DNA from: Bursaphelenchus xylophilus
Lineage: Eukaryota > Nematoda > Chromadorea > Rhabditida > Aphelenchoididae
Direction of reading: 5' to 3'
NCBI GenBank assembly: GCA_904066235.2
Contig: CAJFCV020000006.1
Location: forward strand, 124,001 to 188,000
Length of the DNA: 64,000 nt
Shown here piece after piece: positions 39,661 to 51,177 of this stretch. Numbering within the stretch: position 1 is the stretch's first letter; each line of letters begins with the position of its first letter. The notes beneath the pieces were generated by a model. The model did no database searches. It was not told the DNA's origin and was given only the letters and a program-made list of their open reading frames with translations. Position numbers and translations under genes: made by a program.

Positions 39661-40511
39661 GAATTCAGTGAATATATATGCGTACTGTAAATTCTTACAA
39701 CGATTTTAGTTTTTTTTCGCCTGTCCGGCGCCTATCTGCCGGTAAAGGCCGAAATCACCAGACCGAGCTTGGAAATTAAAAAACAGTGGGTAGGAAATTG
39801 GATAACACTACATTAGAAACATAATAAAAAAAGAATTCAGTGAATATAAGCGTACTGTAAATTCTTACGACGATTTTAGTTTTTTTTTCGCCTGTCCGGC
39901 GCCTATCTGCCGGTAAAGACCGAAATCGCCAGACCGAGCTTGGAAATTAAAAAACAGTGGGTAGGAAATTGGATAACACGACATTAGAAACATACTACAA
40001 AAAGAATTCAGTGAATATAAGCGTACTGTAAATTCTTACGACGATTTTAGTTTTTTTCGCCTGTCCGGCGCCTATCTGCCGGTAAAGACCGAAATCGCCA
40101 GACCGAGCTTGGAAATTAAAAAACAGTGGGTAGGAAATTGGATAACACTACATTACAAACATACAACAAAAAGAATTCAGTGAATATAAGCGTACTGTAA
40201 ATTCTTACGACGATTTTAGTTTTTTTCGCCTGTCCGGCGCCTATCTGCCGGTAAAGACCGAAATCGCCAGACCGAGCTTGGAAATTAAAAAACAGTGGGT
40301 AGGAAATTGGATAACACGACATTAGAAACATACTACAAAAAGAATTCAGTGAATATAAGCGTACTGTAAATTCTTACGACGATTTTAGTTTTTTTTCGCC
40401 TGTCCGGCGCCTATCTGCCGGTAAAGACCGAAATCGCCAGACCGAGCTTGGAAATTAAAAAACAGTGGGTAGGAAATTGGATAACACGACATTAGAAACA
40501 TACTACAAAAA
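39661..40511 (+). repeat. Higher-order unit, 5 monomers (851 bp)
   Basis: Direct tandem repeat of the preceding 5-monomer unit with the same monomer order. The 5-bp length difference is largely explained by T-run differences (opening monomer T8 here, T6 in the preceding unit; second monomer T9 here, T7 there). This is among the tightest HOR pairs in domain 3. Confidence 0.75.
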
Positions 40512-41700
40512 GAATTCAGTGAATATATATGCGTACTGTAAATTCTTACAACGATTTTAGTTTTTTTTCGCCTGTCCGGCGCCTATCTGCCGGTAAAGGC
40601 CGAAATCACCAGACCGAGCTTGGAAATTAAAAAACAGTGGGTAGGAAATTGGATAACACTACATTAGAAACATAATAAAAAAAGAATTCAGTGAATATAA
40701 GCGTACTGTAAATTCTTACGACGATTTTAGTTTTTTTTTCGCCTGTCCGGCGCCTATCTGCCGGTAAAGACCGAAATCGCCAGACCGAGCTTGGAAATTA
40801 AAAAACAGTGGGTAGGAAATTGGATAACACTACATTAGAAACATACTACAAAAAGAATTCAGTGAATATAAGCGTACTGTAAATTCTTACGACGATTTTA
40901 GTTTTTTTCGCCTGTCCGGCGCCTATCTGCCGGTAAAGACCGAAATCGCCAGAGCGAGCTTGGAAATTAAAAAACAGTGGGTAGGAAATTGGATAACACG
41001 ACATTAGAAACATACTACAAAAAGAATTCAGTGAATATAAGCGTACTGTAAATTCTTACGACGATTTTAGTTTTTTTCGCCTGTCCGGCGCCTATCTGCC
41101 GGTAAAGACCGAAATCGCCAGACCGAGCTTGGAAATTAAAAAACAGTGGGTAGGAAATTGGATAACACGACATTAGAAACATACTACAAAAAGAATTCAG
41201 TGAATATAAGCGTACTGTAAATTCTTACGACGATTTTAGTTTTTTTCGCCTGTCCGGCGCCTATCTGCCGGTAAAGGCCGAAATCACCAGACCGAGCTTG
41301 GAAATTAAAAAACAGTGGGTAGGAAATTGGATAACACTACATTACAAACATACAACAAAAAGAATTCAGTGAATATAAGCGTACTGTAAATTCTTACGAC
41401 GATTTTAGTTTTTTTCGCCTGTCCGGCGCCTATCTGCCGGTAAAGACCGAAATCGCCAGACCGAGCTTGGAAATTAAAAAACAGTGGGTAGGAAATTGGA
41501 TAACACGACATTAGAAACATACTACAAAAAGAATTCAGTGAATATAAGCGTACTGTAAATTCTTACGACGATTTTAGTTTTTTTTCGCCTGTCCGGCGCC
41601 TATCTGCCGGTAAAGACCGAAATCGCCAGACCGAGCTTGGAAATTAAAAAACAGTGGGTAGGAAATTGGATAACACGACATTAGAAACATACTACAAAAA
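40512..41700 (+). repeat. Higher-order unit, 7 monomers (1189 bp)
   Basis: Order: TATATATG opener, ACTAC, GAGCG, plain, ggcc...cacc with TTACAAAC, plain, plain. Relative to the 5-monomer form it has a net gain of two monomers. The fifth monomer is a mixture, carrying ggcc...cacc in the core and the TTACAAAC 3' end, as at 37.9 kb. Confidence 0.75.
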
Positions 41701-42718
41701 GAATTCAGTGAATATATATGCGTACTGTAAATTCTTACGACGATTTTAGTTTTTTTTCGCCTGTCCGGCGCCTATCTGCCGGTAAAGGCCGAAATCACCA
41801 GACCGAGCTTGGAAATTAAAAAACAGTGGGTAGGAAATTGGATAACACTACATTAGAAACATAATAAAAAAAGAATTCAGTGAATATAAGCGTACTGTAA
41901 ATTCTTACGACGATTTTAGTTTTTTTCGCCTGTCCGGCGCCTATCTGCCGGTAAAGACCGAAATCGCCAGACCGAGCTTGGAAATTAAAAAACAGTGGGT
42001 AGGAAATTGGATAACACTACATTAGAAACATACTACAAAAAGAATTCAGTGAATATAAGCGTACTGTAAATTCTTACGACGATTTTAGTTTTTTTTCGCC
42101 TGTCCGGCGCCTATCTGCCGGTAAAGACCGAAATCGCCAGAGCGAGCTTGGAAATTAAAAAACAGAGGGTAGGAAATTGGATAACACGACATTAGAAACA
42201 TACTACAAAAAGAATTCAGTGAATATAAGCGTACTGTAAATTCTTACGACGATTTTAGTTTTTTTCGCCTGTCCGGCGCCTATCTGCCGGTAAAGACCGA
42301 AATCGCCAGACCGAGCTTGGAAATTAAAAAACAGTGGGTAGGAAATTGGATAACACGACATTAGAAACATACTACAAAAAGAATTCAGTGAATATAAGCG
42401 TACTGTAAATTCTTACGACGATTTTAGTTTTTTTCGCCTGTCCGGCGCCTATCTGCCGGTAAAGACCGAAATCGCCAGACCGAGCTTGGAAATTAAAAAA
42501 CAGTGGGTAGGAAATTGGATAACACGACATTAGAAACATACTACAAAAAGAATTCAGTGAATATAAGCGTACTGTAAATTCTTACGACGATTTTAGTTTT
42601 TTTCGCCTGTCCGGCGCCTATCTGCCGGTAAAGACCGAAATCGCCAGACCGAGCTTGGAAATTAAAAAACAGTGGGTAGGAAATTGGATAACACGACATT
42701 AGAAACATACTACAAAAA
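41701..42718 (+). repeat. Higher-order unit, 6 monomers (1018 bp)
   Basis: Order: TATATATG opener (now with CTTACGACG, not CTTACAACG), ACTAC, GAGCG with CAGAGGG, then three plain copies. It has no TTACAAAC copy. The loss of the CTTACAACG change from this unit onward separates the left and right halves of the HOR series. Confidence 0.75.
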
Positions 42719-44075
42719 GAATTCAGTGAATATATATGCGTACTGTAAATTCTTACGACGATTTTAGTTTTTTTTCGCCTGTCCGGCGCCTATCTGCCGG
42801 TAAAGGCCGAAATCACCAGACCGAGCTTGGAAATTAAAAAACAGTGGGTAGGAAATTGGATAACACTACATTAGAAACATAATAAAAAAAGAATTCAGTG
42901 AATATAAGCGTACTGTAAATTCTTACGACGATTTTAGTTTTTTTCGCCTGTCCGGCGCCTATCTGCCGGTAAAGACCGAAATCGCCAGACCGAGCTTGGA
43001 AATTAAAAAACAGTGGGTAGGAAATTGGATAACACTACATTAGAAACATACTACAAAAAGAATTCAGTGAATATAAGCGTACTGTAAATTCTTACGACGA
43101 TTTTAGTTTTTTTCGCCTGTCCGGCGCCTATCTGCCGGTAAAGACCGAAATCGCCAGAGCGAGCTTGGAAATTAAAAAACAGAGGGTAGGAAATTGGATA
43201 ACACGACATTAGAAACATACTACAAAAAGAATTCAGTGAATATAAGCGTACTGTAAATTCTTACGACGATTTTAGTTTTTTTTCGCCTGTCCGGCGCCTA
43301 TCTGCCGGTAAAGACCGAAATCGCCAGACCGAGCTTGGAAATTAAAAAACAGTGGGTAGGAAATTGGATAACACGACATTAGAAACATACTACAAAAAGA
43401 ATTCAGTGAATATAAGCGTACTGTAAATTCTTACGACGATTTTAGTTTTTTTCGCCTGTCCGGCGCCTATCTGCCGGTAAAGACCGAAATCGCCAGACCG
43501 AGCTTGGAAATTAAAAAACAGTGGGTAGGAAATTGGATAACACGACATTAGAAACATACTACAAAAAGAATTCAGTGAATATAAGCGTACTGTAAATTCT
43601 TACGACGATTTTAGTTTTTTTCGCCTGTCCGGCGCCTATCTGCCGGTAAAGACCGAAATCGCCAGACCGAGCTTGGAAATTAAAAAACAGTGGGTAGGAA
43701 ATTGGATAACACTACATTACAAACATACAACAAAAAGAATTCAGTGAATATAAGCGTACTGTAAATTCTTACGACGATTTTAGTTTTTTTCGCCTGTCCG
43801 GCGCCTATCTGCCGGTAAAGACCGAAATCGCCAGACCGAGCTTGGAAATTAAAAAACAGTGGGTAGGAAATTGGATAACACGACATTAGAAACATACTAC
43901 AAAAAGAATTCAGTGAATATAAGCGTACTGTAAATTCTTACGACGATTTTAGTTTTTTTTCGCCTGTCCGGCGCCTATCTGCCGGTAAAGACCGAAATCG
44001 CCAGACCGAGCTTGGAAATTAAAAAACAGTGGGTAGGAAATTGGATAACACGACATTAGAAACATACTACAAAAA
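42719..44075 (+). repeat. Higher-order unit, 8 monomers (1357 bp)
   Basis: Same opening as the preceding 6-monomer unit, including GAGCG with CAGAGGG (about 43,181), but it contains a TTACAAAC copy (about 43,717) and two more monomers in all. A last TATATATG opener follows at 44076, after which the series stops and domain 4 markers begin. Confidence 0.75.
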
Positions 44076-44926
44076 GAATTCAGTGAATATATATGCGTAC
44101 TGTAAATTCTTACGACGATTTTAGTTTTTTTTCGCCTGTCCGGCGCCTATCTGCCGGTAAAGGCCGAAATCACCAGACCGAGCTTGGAAATTAAAAAACA
44201 GTGGGTAGGAAATTGGATAACACTACATTAGAAACATAATAAAAAAAGAATTCAGTGAATATAAGCGTACTGTAAATTCTTACGACGATTTTAGTTTTTT
44301 TTCGCCTGTCCGGCGCCTATCTGCCGGTAAAGACCGAAATCGCCAGACCGAGCTTGGAAATTAAAAAACAGTGGGTAGGAAATTGGATAACACTACATTA
44401 GAAACATACTACAAAAAGAATTCAGTGAATATAAGCGTACTGTAAATTCTTACGACGATTTTAGTTTTTTTCGCCTGTCCGGCGCCTATCTGCCGGTAAA
44501 GACCGAAATCGCCAGAGCGAGCTTGGAAATTAAAAAACAGTGGGTAGGAAATTGGATAACACGACATTAGAAACATACTACAAAAAGAATTCAGTGAATA
44601 TAAGCGTACTGTAAATTCTTACGACGATTTTAGTTTTTTTTTCGCCTGTCCGGCGCCTATCTGCCGGTAAAGACCGAAATCGCCAGACCGAGCTTGGAAA
44701 TTAAAAAACAGTGGGTAGGAAATTGGATAACACTACATTAGAAACATACTACAAAAAGAATTCAGTGAATATAAGCGTACTGTAAATTCTTACGACGATT
44801 TTAGTTTTTTTCGCCTGTCCGGCGCCTATCTGCCGGTAAAGACCGAAATCGCCAGACCGAGCTTGGAAATTAAAAAACAGTGGGTAGGAAATTGGATAAC
44901 ACGACATTAGAAACATACTACAAAAA

Positions 44927-46787
44927 GAATTCAGTGAATATAAGCGTACTGTAAATTCTTACGACGATTTTAGTTTTTTTCGCCTGTCCGGCGCCTATCT
45001 GCCGGTAAAGACCGAAATCGCCAGACCGAGCTTGGAAATTAAAAAACAGTGGGTAGGAAATTGGATAAAACGACATTAGAAACATACTACAAAAAGAATT
45101 CAGTGAATATAAGCGTACTGTAAATTCTTACGACGATTTTAGTTTTTTTTCGCCTGTCCGGCGCCTATCTGCCGGTAAAGACCGAAATCGCCAGACCGAG
45201 CTTGGAAATTAAAAAACAGTGGGTAGGAAATTGGATAACACGAAATTAGAAACATACTACAAAAAGAATTCAGTGAATATAAGCGTACTGTAAATTCTTA
45301 CGACGATTTTAGTTTTTTCGCCTGTCCGGCGCCTATCTGCCGGTAAAGACCGAAATCGCCAGAGCGAGCTTGGAAATTAAAAAACAGTGGGTAGGAAATT
45401 GGATAACACGACATTAGAAACATACTACAAAAAGAATTCAGTGAATATAAGCGTACTGTAAATTCTTACGACGATTTTAGTTTTTTTTTCGCCTGTCCGG
45501 CGCCTATCTGCCGGTAAAGACCGAAATCGCCAGACCGAGCTTGGAAATTAAAAAACAGTGGGTAGGAAATTGGATAACACTACATTAGAAACATACTACA
45601 AAAAGAATTCACTGAATATAAGCGTACTGTAAATTCTTACGACGATTTTAGTTTTTTTCGCCTGTCCGGCGCCTATCTGCCGGTAAAGACCGAAATCGCC
45701 AGACCGAGCTTGGAAATTAAAAAACAGTGGGTAGGAAATTGGATAACACGACATTAGAAACATACTACAAAAAGAATTCAGTGAATATAAGCGTACTGTA
45801 AATTCTTACGACGATTTTAGTTTTTTTCGCCTGTCCGGCGCCTATCTGCCGGTAAAGACCGAAATCGCCAGACCGAGCTTGGAAATTAAAAAACAGTGGG
45901 TAGGAAATTGGATAAAACGACATTAGAAACATACTACAAAAAGAATTCAGTGAATATAAGCGTACTGTAAATTCTTACGACGATTTTAGTTTTTTCGCCT
46001 GTCCGGCGCCTATCTGCCGGTAAAGACCGAAATCGCCAGACCGAGCTTGGAAATTAAAAAACAGTGGGTAGGAAATTGGATAACACGAAATTAGAAACAT
46101 ACTACAAAAAGAATTCAGTGAATATAAGCGTACTGTAAATTCTTACGACGATTTTAGTTTTTTTCGCCTGTCCGGCGCCTATCTGCCGGTAAAGGCCGAA
46201 ATCACCAGACCGAGCTTGGAAATTAAAAAACGGTGGGTAGGAAATTGGATAACACTACATTAGAAACATACTACAAAAAGAATTCAGTGAATATAAGCGT
46301 ACTGTAAATTCTTACGACGATTTTAGTTTTTTTCGCCTGTCCGGCGCCTATCTGCCGGTAAAGACCGAAATCGCCAGAGCGAGCTTGGAAATTAAAAAAC
46401 AGTGGGTAGGAAATTGGATAACACGACATTAGAAACATACTACAAAAAGAATTCAGTGAATATAAGCGTACTGTAAATTCTTACGACGATTTTAGTTTTT
46501 TTTTCGCCTGTCCGGCGCCTATCTGCCGGTAAAGACCGAAATCGCCAGACCGAGCTTGGAAATTAAAAAACAGTGGGTAGGAAATTGGATAACACTACAT
46601 TAGAAACATACTACAAAAAGAATTCAGTGAATATAAGCGTACTGTAAATTCTTACGACGATTTTAGTTTTTTCGCCTGTCCGGCGCCTATCTGCCGGTAA
46701 AGACCGAAATCGCCAGACCGAGCTTGGAAATTAAAAAACAGTGGGTAGGAAATTGGATAACACGACATTAGAAACATACTACAAAAA
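44927..46787 (+). repeat. 11-monomer higher-order unit, copy 1 (1861 bp)
   Basis: Order: ATAAAACG, CGAAATT, GAGCG, ACTAC, CACTGAAT plain, ATAAAACG, CGAAATT, ggcc...cacc with CGGTGGG, GAGCG, ACTAC, plain. The CACTGAAT change (monomer starting 45605) recurs 1859 bp later (47464), which fixes the period. Confidence 0.75.
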
Positions 46788-48643
46788 GAATTCAGTGAAT
46801 ATAAGCGTACTGTAAATTCTTACGACGATTTTAGTTTTTTTCGCCTGTCCGGCGCCTATCTGCCGGTAAAGACCGAAATCGCCAGACCGAGCTTGGAAAT
46901 TAAAAAACAGTGGGTAGGAAATTGGATAAAACGACATTAGAAACATACTACAAAAAGAATTCAGTGAATATAAGCGTACTGTAAATTCTTACGACGATTT
47001 TAGTTTTTTTCGCCTGTCCGGCGCCTATCTGCCGGTAAAGACCGAAATCGCCAGACCGAGCTTGGAAATTAAAAAACAGTGGGTAGGAAATTGGATAACA
47101 CGAAATTAGAAACATACTACAAAAAGAATTCAGTGAATATAAGCGTACTGTAAATTCTTACGACGATTTTAGTTTTTTTCGCCTGTCCGGCGCCTATCTG
47201 CCGGTAAAGACCGAAATCGCCAGAGCGAGCTTGGAAATTAAAAAACAGTGGGTAGGAAATTGGATAACACGACATTGGAAACATACTACAAAAAGAATTC
47301 AGTGAATATAAGCGTACTGTAAATTCTTACGACGATTTTAGTTTTTTTCGCCTGTCCGGCGCCTATCTGCCGGTAAAGACCGAAATCGCCAGACCGAGCT
47401 TGGAAATTAAAAAACAGTGGGTAGGAAATTGGATAACACTACATTAGAAACATACTACAAAAAGAATTCACTGAATATAAGCGTACTGTAAATTCTTACG
47501 ACGATTTTAGTTTTTTCGCCTGTCCGGCGCCTATCTGCCGGTAAAGACCGAAATCGCCAGACCGAGCTTGGAAATTAAAAAACAGTGGGTAGGAAATTGG
47601 ATAACACGACATTAGAAACATACTACAAAAAGAATTCAGTGAATATAAGCGTACTGTAAATTCTTACGACGATTTTAGTTTTTTTCGCCTGTCCGGCGCC
47701 TATCTGCCGGTAAAGACCGAAATCGCCAGACCGAGCTTGGAAATTAAAAAACAGTGGGTAGGAAATTGGATAAAACGACATTAGAAACATACTACAAAAA
47801 GAATTCAGTGAATATAAGCGTACTGTAAATTCTTACGACGATTTTAGTTTTTTTCGCCTGTCCGGCGCCTATCTGCCGGTAAAGACCGAAATCGCCAGAC
47901 CGAGCTTGGAAATTAAAAAACAGTGGGTAGGAAATTGGATAACACGAAATTAGAAACATACTACAAAAAGAATTCAGTGAATATAAGCGTACTGTAAATT
48001 CTTACGACGATTTTAGTTTTTTCGCCTGTCCGGCGCCTATCTGCCGGTAAAGGCCGAAATCACCAGACCGAGCTTGGAAATTAAAAAACGGTGGGTAGGA
48101 AATTGGATAACACTACATTAGAAACATAATAAAAAAGAATTCAGTGAATATAAGCGTACTGTAAATTCTTACGACGATTTTAGTTTTTTTCGCCTGTCCG
48201 GCGCCTATCTGCCGGTAAAGACCGAAATCGCCAGACCGAGCTTGGAAATTAAAAAACAGTGGGTAGGAAATTGGATAACACTACATTAGAAACATACTAC
48301 AAAAAGAATTCAGTGAATATAAGCGTACTGTAAATTCTTACGACGATTTTAGTTTTTTTCGCCTGTCCGGCGCCTATCTGCCGGTAAAGACCGAAATCGC
48401 CAGAGCGAGCTTGGAAATTAAAAAACAGTGGGTAGGAAATTGGATAACACTACATTAGAAACATACTACAAAAAGAATTCAGTGAATATAAGCGTACTGT
48501 AAATTCTTACGACGATTTTAGTTTTTTTCGCCTGTCCGGCGCCTATCTGCCGGTAAAGACCGAAATCGCCAGACCGAGCTTGGAAATTAAAAAACAGTGG
48601 GTAGGAAATTGGATAACACGACATTAGAAACATACTACAAAAA
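46788..48643 (+). repeat. 11-monomer higher-order unit, copy 2 (1856 bp)
   Basis: Tandem copy of 44927-46787. Differences: CATTGG near 47,275; T-run lengths; and the last four monomers, where the ggcc...cacc copy ends in CATAATA with a six-A run (near 48,130) and the ACTAC/GAGCG order is altered. That altered tail resembles the start of the later 12-monomer units, suggesting the change of HOR form began here. Confidence 0.7.
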
Positions 48644-49149
48644 GAATTCAGTGAATATAAGCGTACTGTAAATTCTTACGACGATTTTAGTTTTTTTCGC
48701 CTGTCCGGCGCCTATCTGCCGGTAAAGACCGAAATCGCCAGACCGAGCTTGGAAATTAAAAAACAGTGGGTAGGAAATTGGATAAAACGACATTAGAAAC
48801 ATACTACAAAAAGAATTCAGTGAATATAAGCGTACTGTAAATTCTTACGACGATTTTAGTTTTTTTCGCCTGTCCGGCGCCTATCTGCCGGTAAAGACCG
48901 AAATCGCCAGACCGAGCTTGGAAATTAAAAAACAGTGGGTAGGAAATTGGATAACACGAAATTAGAAACATACTACAAAAAGAATTCAGTGAATATAAGC
49001 GTACTGTAAATTCTTACGACGATTTTAGTTTTTTTCGCCTGTCCGGCGCCTATCTGCCGGTAAAGGCCGAAATCACCAGACCGAGCTTGGAAATTAAAAA
49101 ACGGTGGGTAGGAAATTGGATAACACTACATTAGAAACATAATAAAAAA

Positions 49150-51177
49150 GAATTCAGTGAATATAAGCGTACTGTAAATTCTTACGACGATTTTAGTTTT
49201 TTTCGCCTGTCCGGCGCCTATCTGCCGGTAAAGACCGAAATCGCCAGACCGAGCTTGGAAATTAAAAAACAGTGGGTAGGAAATTGGATAACACTACATT
49301 AGAAACATACTACAAAAAGAATTCAGTGAATATAAGCGTACTGTAAATTCTTACGACGATTTTAGTTTTTTTCGCCTGTCCGGCGCCTATCTGCCGGTAA
49401 AGACCGAAATCGCCAGAGCGAGCTTGGAAATTAAAAAACAGTGGGTAGGAAATTGGATAACACTACATTAGAAACATACTACAAAAAGAATTCAGTGAAT
49501 ATAAGCGTACTGTAAATTCTTACGACGATTTTAGTTTTTTTCGCCTGTCCGGCGCCTATCTGCCGGTAAAGACCGAAATCGCCAGAGCGAGCTTGGAAAT
49601 TAAAAAACAGTGGGTAGGAAATTGGATAACACGACATTAGAAACATACTACAAAAAGAATTCGGTGAATATAAGCGTACTGTAAATTCTTACGACGATTT
49701 TAGTTTTTTTCGCCTGTCCGGCGCCTATCTGCCGGTAAAGACCGAAATCGCAGGACCGAGCTTGGAAATGAAAAAACAGTGGGTAGGAAATTGGATAACA
49801 CTACATTAGAAACATACTACAAAAAGAATTCAGTGAATATAAGCGTACTGTAAATTCTTACGACGATTTTAGTTTTTTTCGCCTGTCCGGCGCCTATCTG
49901 CCGGTAAAGACCGAAATCGCCAGACCGAGCTTGGAAATTAAAAAACAGTGGGTAGGAAATTGGATAAAACGACATTAGAAACATACTACAAAAAGAATTC
50001 AGTGAATATAAGCGTACTGTAAATTCTTACGACGATTTTAGTTTTTTTCGCCTGTCCGGCGCCTATCTGCCGGTAAAGACCGAAATCGCCAGACCGAGCT
50101 TGGAAATTAAAAAACAGTGGGTAGGAAATTGGATAACACGAAATTAGAAACATACTACAAAAAGAATTCAGTGAATATAAGCGTACTGTAAATTCTTACG
50201 ACGATTTTAGTTTTTTTCGCCTGTCCGGCGCCTATCTGCCGGTAAAGACCGAAATCGCCAGAGCGAGCTTGGAAATTAAAAAACAGTGGGTAGGAAATTG
50301 GATAACACGACATTAGAAACATACTACAAAAAGAATTCAGTGAATATAAGCGTACTGTAAATTCTTACGACGATTTTAGTTTTTTTTCGCCTGTCCGGCG
50401 CCTATCTGCCGGTAAAGACCGAAATCGCCAGACCGAGCTTGGAAATTAAAAAACAGTTGGTAGGAAATTGGATAACACTACATTAGAAACATACTACAAA
50501 AAGAATTCAGTGAATATAAGCGTACTGTAAATTCTTACGACGATTTTAGTTTTTTTCGCCTGTCCGGCGCCTATCTGCCGGTAAAGACCGAAATCGCCAG
50601 ACCGAGCTTGGAAATTAAAAAACAGTGGGTAGGAAATTGGATAACACGACATTAGAAACATACTACAAAAAGAATTCAGTGAACATAAGCGTACTGTAAA
50701 TTCTTACGACGATTTTAGTTTTTTTCGCCTGTCCGGCGCCTATCTGCCGGTAAAGACCGAAATCGCCAGACCGAGCTTGGAAATTAAAAAACAGTGGGTA
50801 GGAAATTGGATAAAACGACATTAGAAACATACTACAAAAAGAATTCAGTGAATATAAGCGTACTGTAAATTCTTACGACGATTTTAGTTTTTTTCGCCTG
50901 TCCGGCGCCTATCTGCCGGTAAAGACCGAAATCGCCAGACCGAGCTTGGAAATTAAAAAACAGTGGGTAGGAAATTGGATAACACGAAATTAGAAACATA
51001 CTACAAAAAGAATTCAGTGAATATAAGCGTACTGTAAATTCTTACGACGATTTTAGTTTTTTTCGCCTGTCCGGCGCCTATCTGCCGGTAAAGGCCGAAA
51101 TCACCAGACCGAGCTTGGAAATTAAAAAACGGTGGGTAGGAAATTGGATAACACTACATTAGAAACATAATAAAAAA
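49150..51177 (+). repeat. 12-monomer higher-order unit, copy 1 (2028 bp)
   Basis: Order: ACTAC; GAGCG ACTAC; GAGCG; CGGTGAAT with GCAGGACC and AAATGAAA; ATAAAACG; CGAAATT; GAGCG; CAGTTGG; plain; GAACATAAG with ATAAAACG; CGAAATT; ggcc...cacc with CGGTGGG and CATAATA. All four rare markers recur 2026-2028 bp later in copy 2. Confidence 0.85.

Larger units (their letters stand above)
29333..44247 (+). repeat. Array domain 3: ggcc...cacc with agcttgg, ttacaaac and tatatatg subtypes
   Basis: At 29,333 the linked ggcc...cacc monomer returns, now with AGCTTGG rather than AGCATGG, and recurs every 5-10 monomers. From about 35.7 kb the TTACAAAC/ACAAC type becomes frequent (about 35,750, 36,762, 37,950, 38,457, 39,303, 40,153, 41,342, 43,717), and from 37,120 the TATATATG type marks the start of each unit. 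Before 37 kb the order is looser. Single-copy changes include GTGCATATAAG (about 31,372), CTTCCGG (about 35,501) and GGGGAGG (about 38,601). It holds no gene. Confidence 0.75.
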
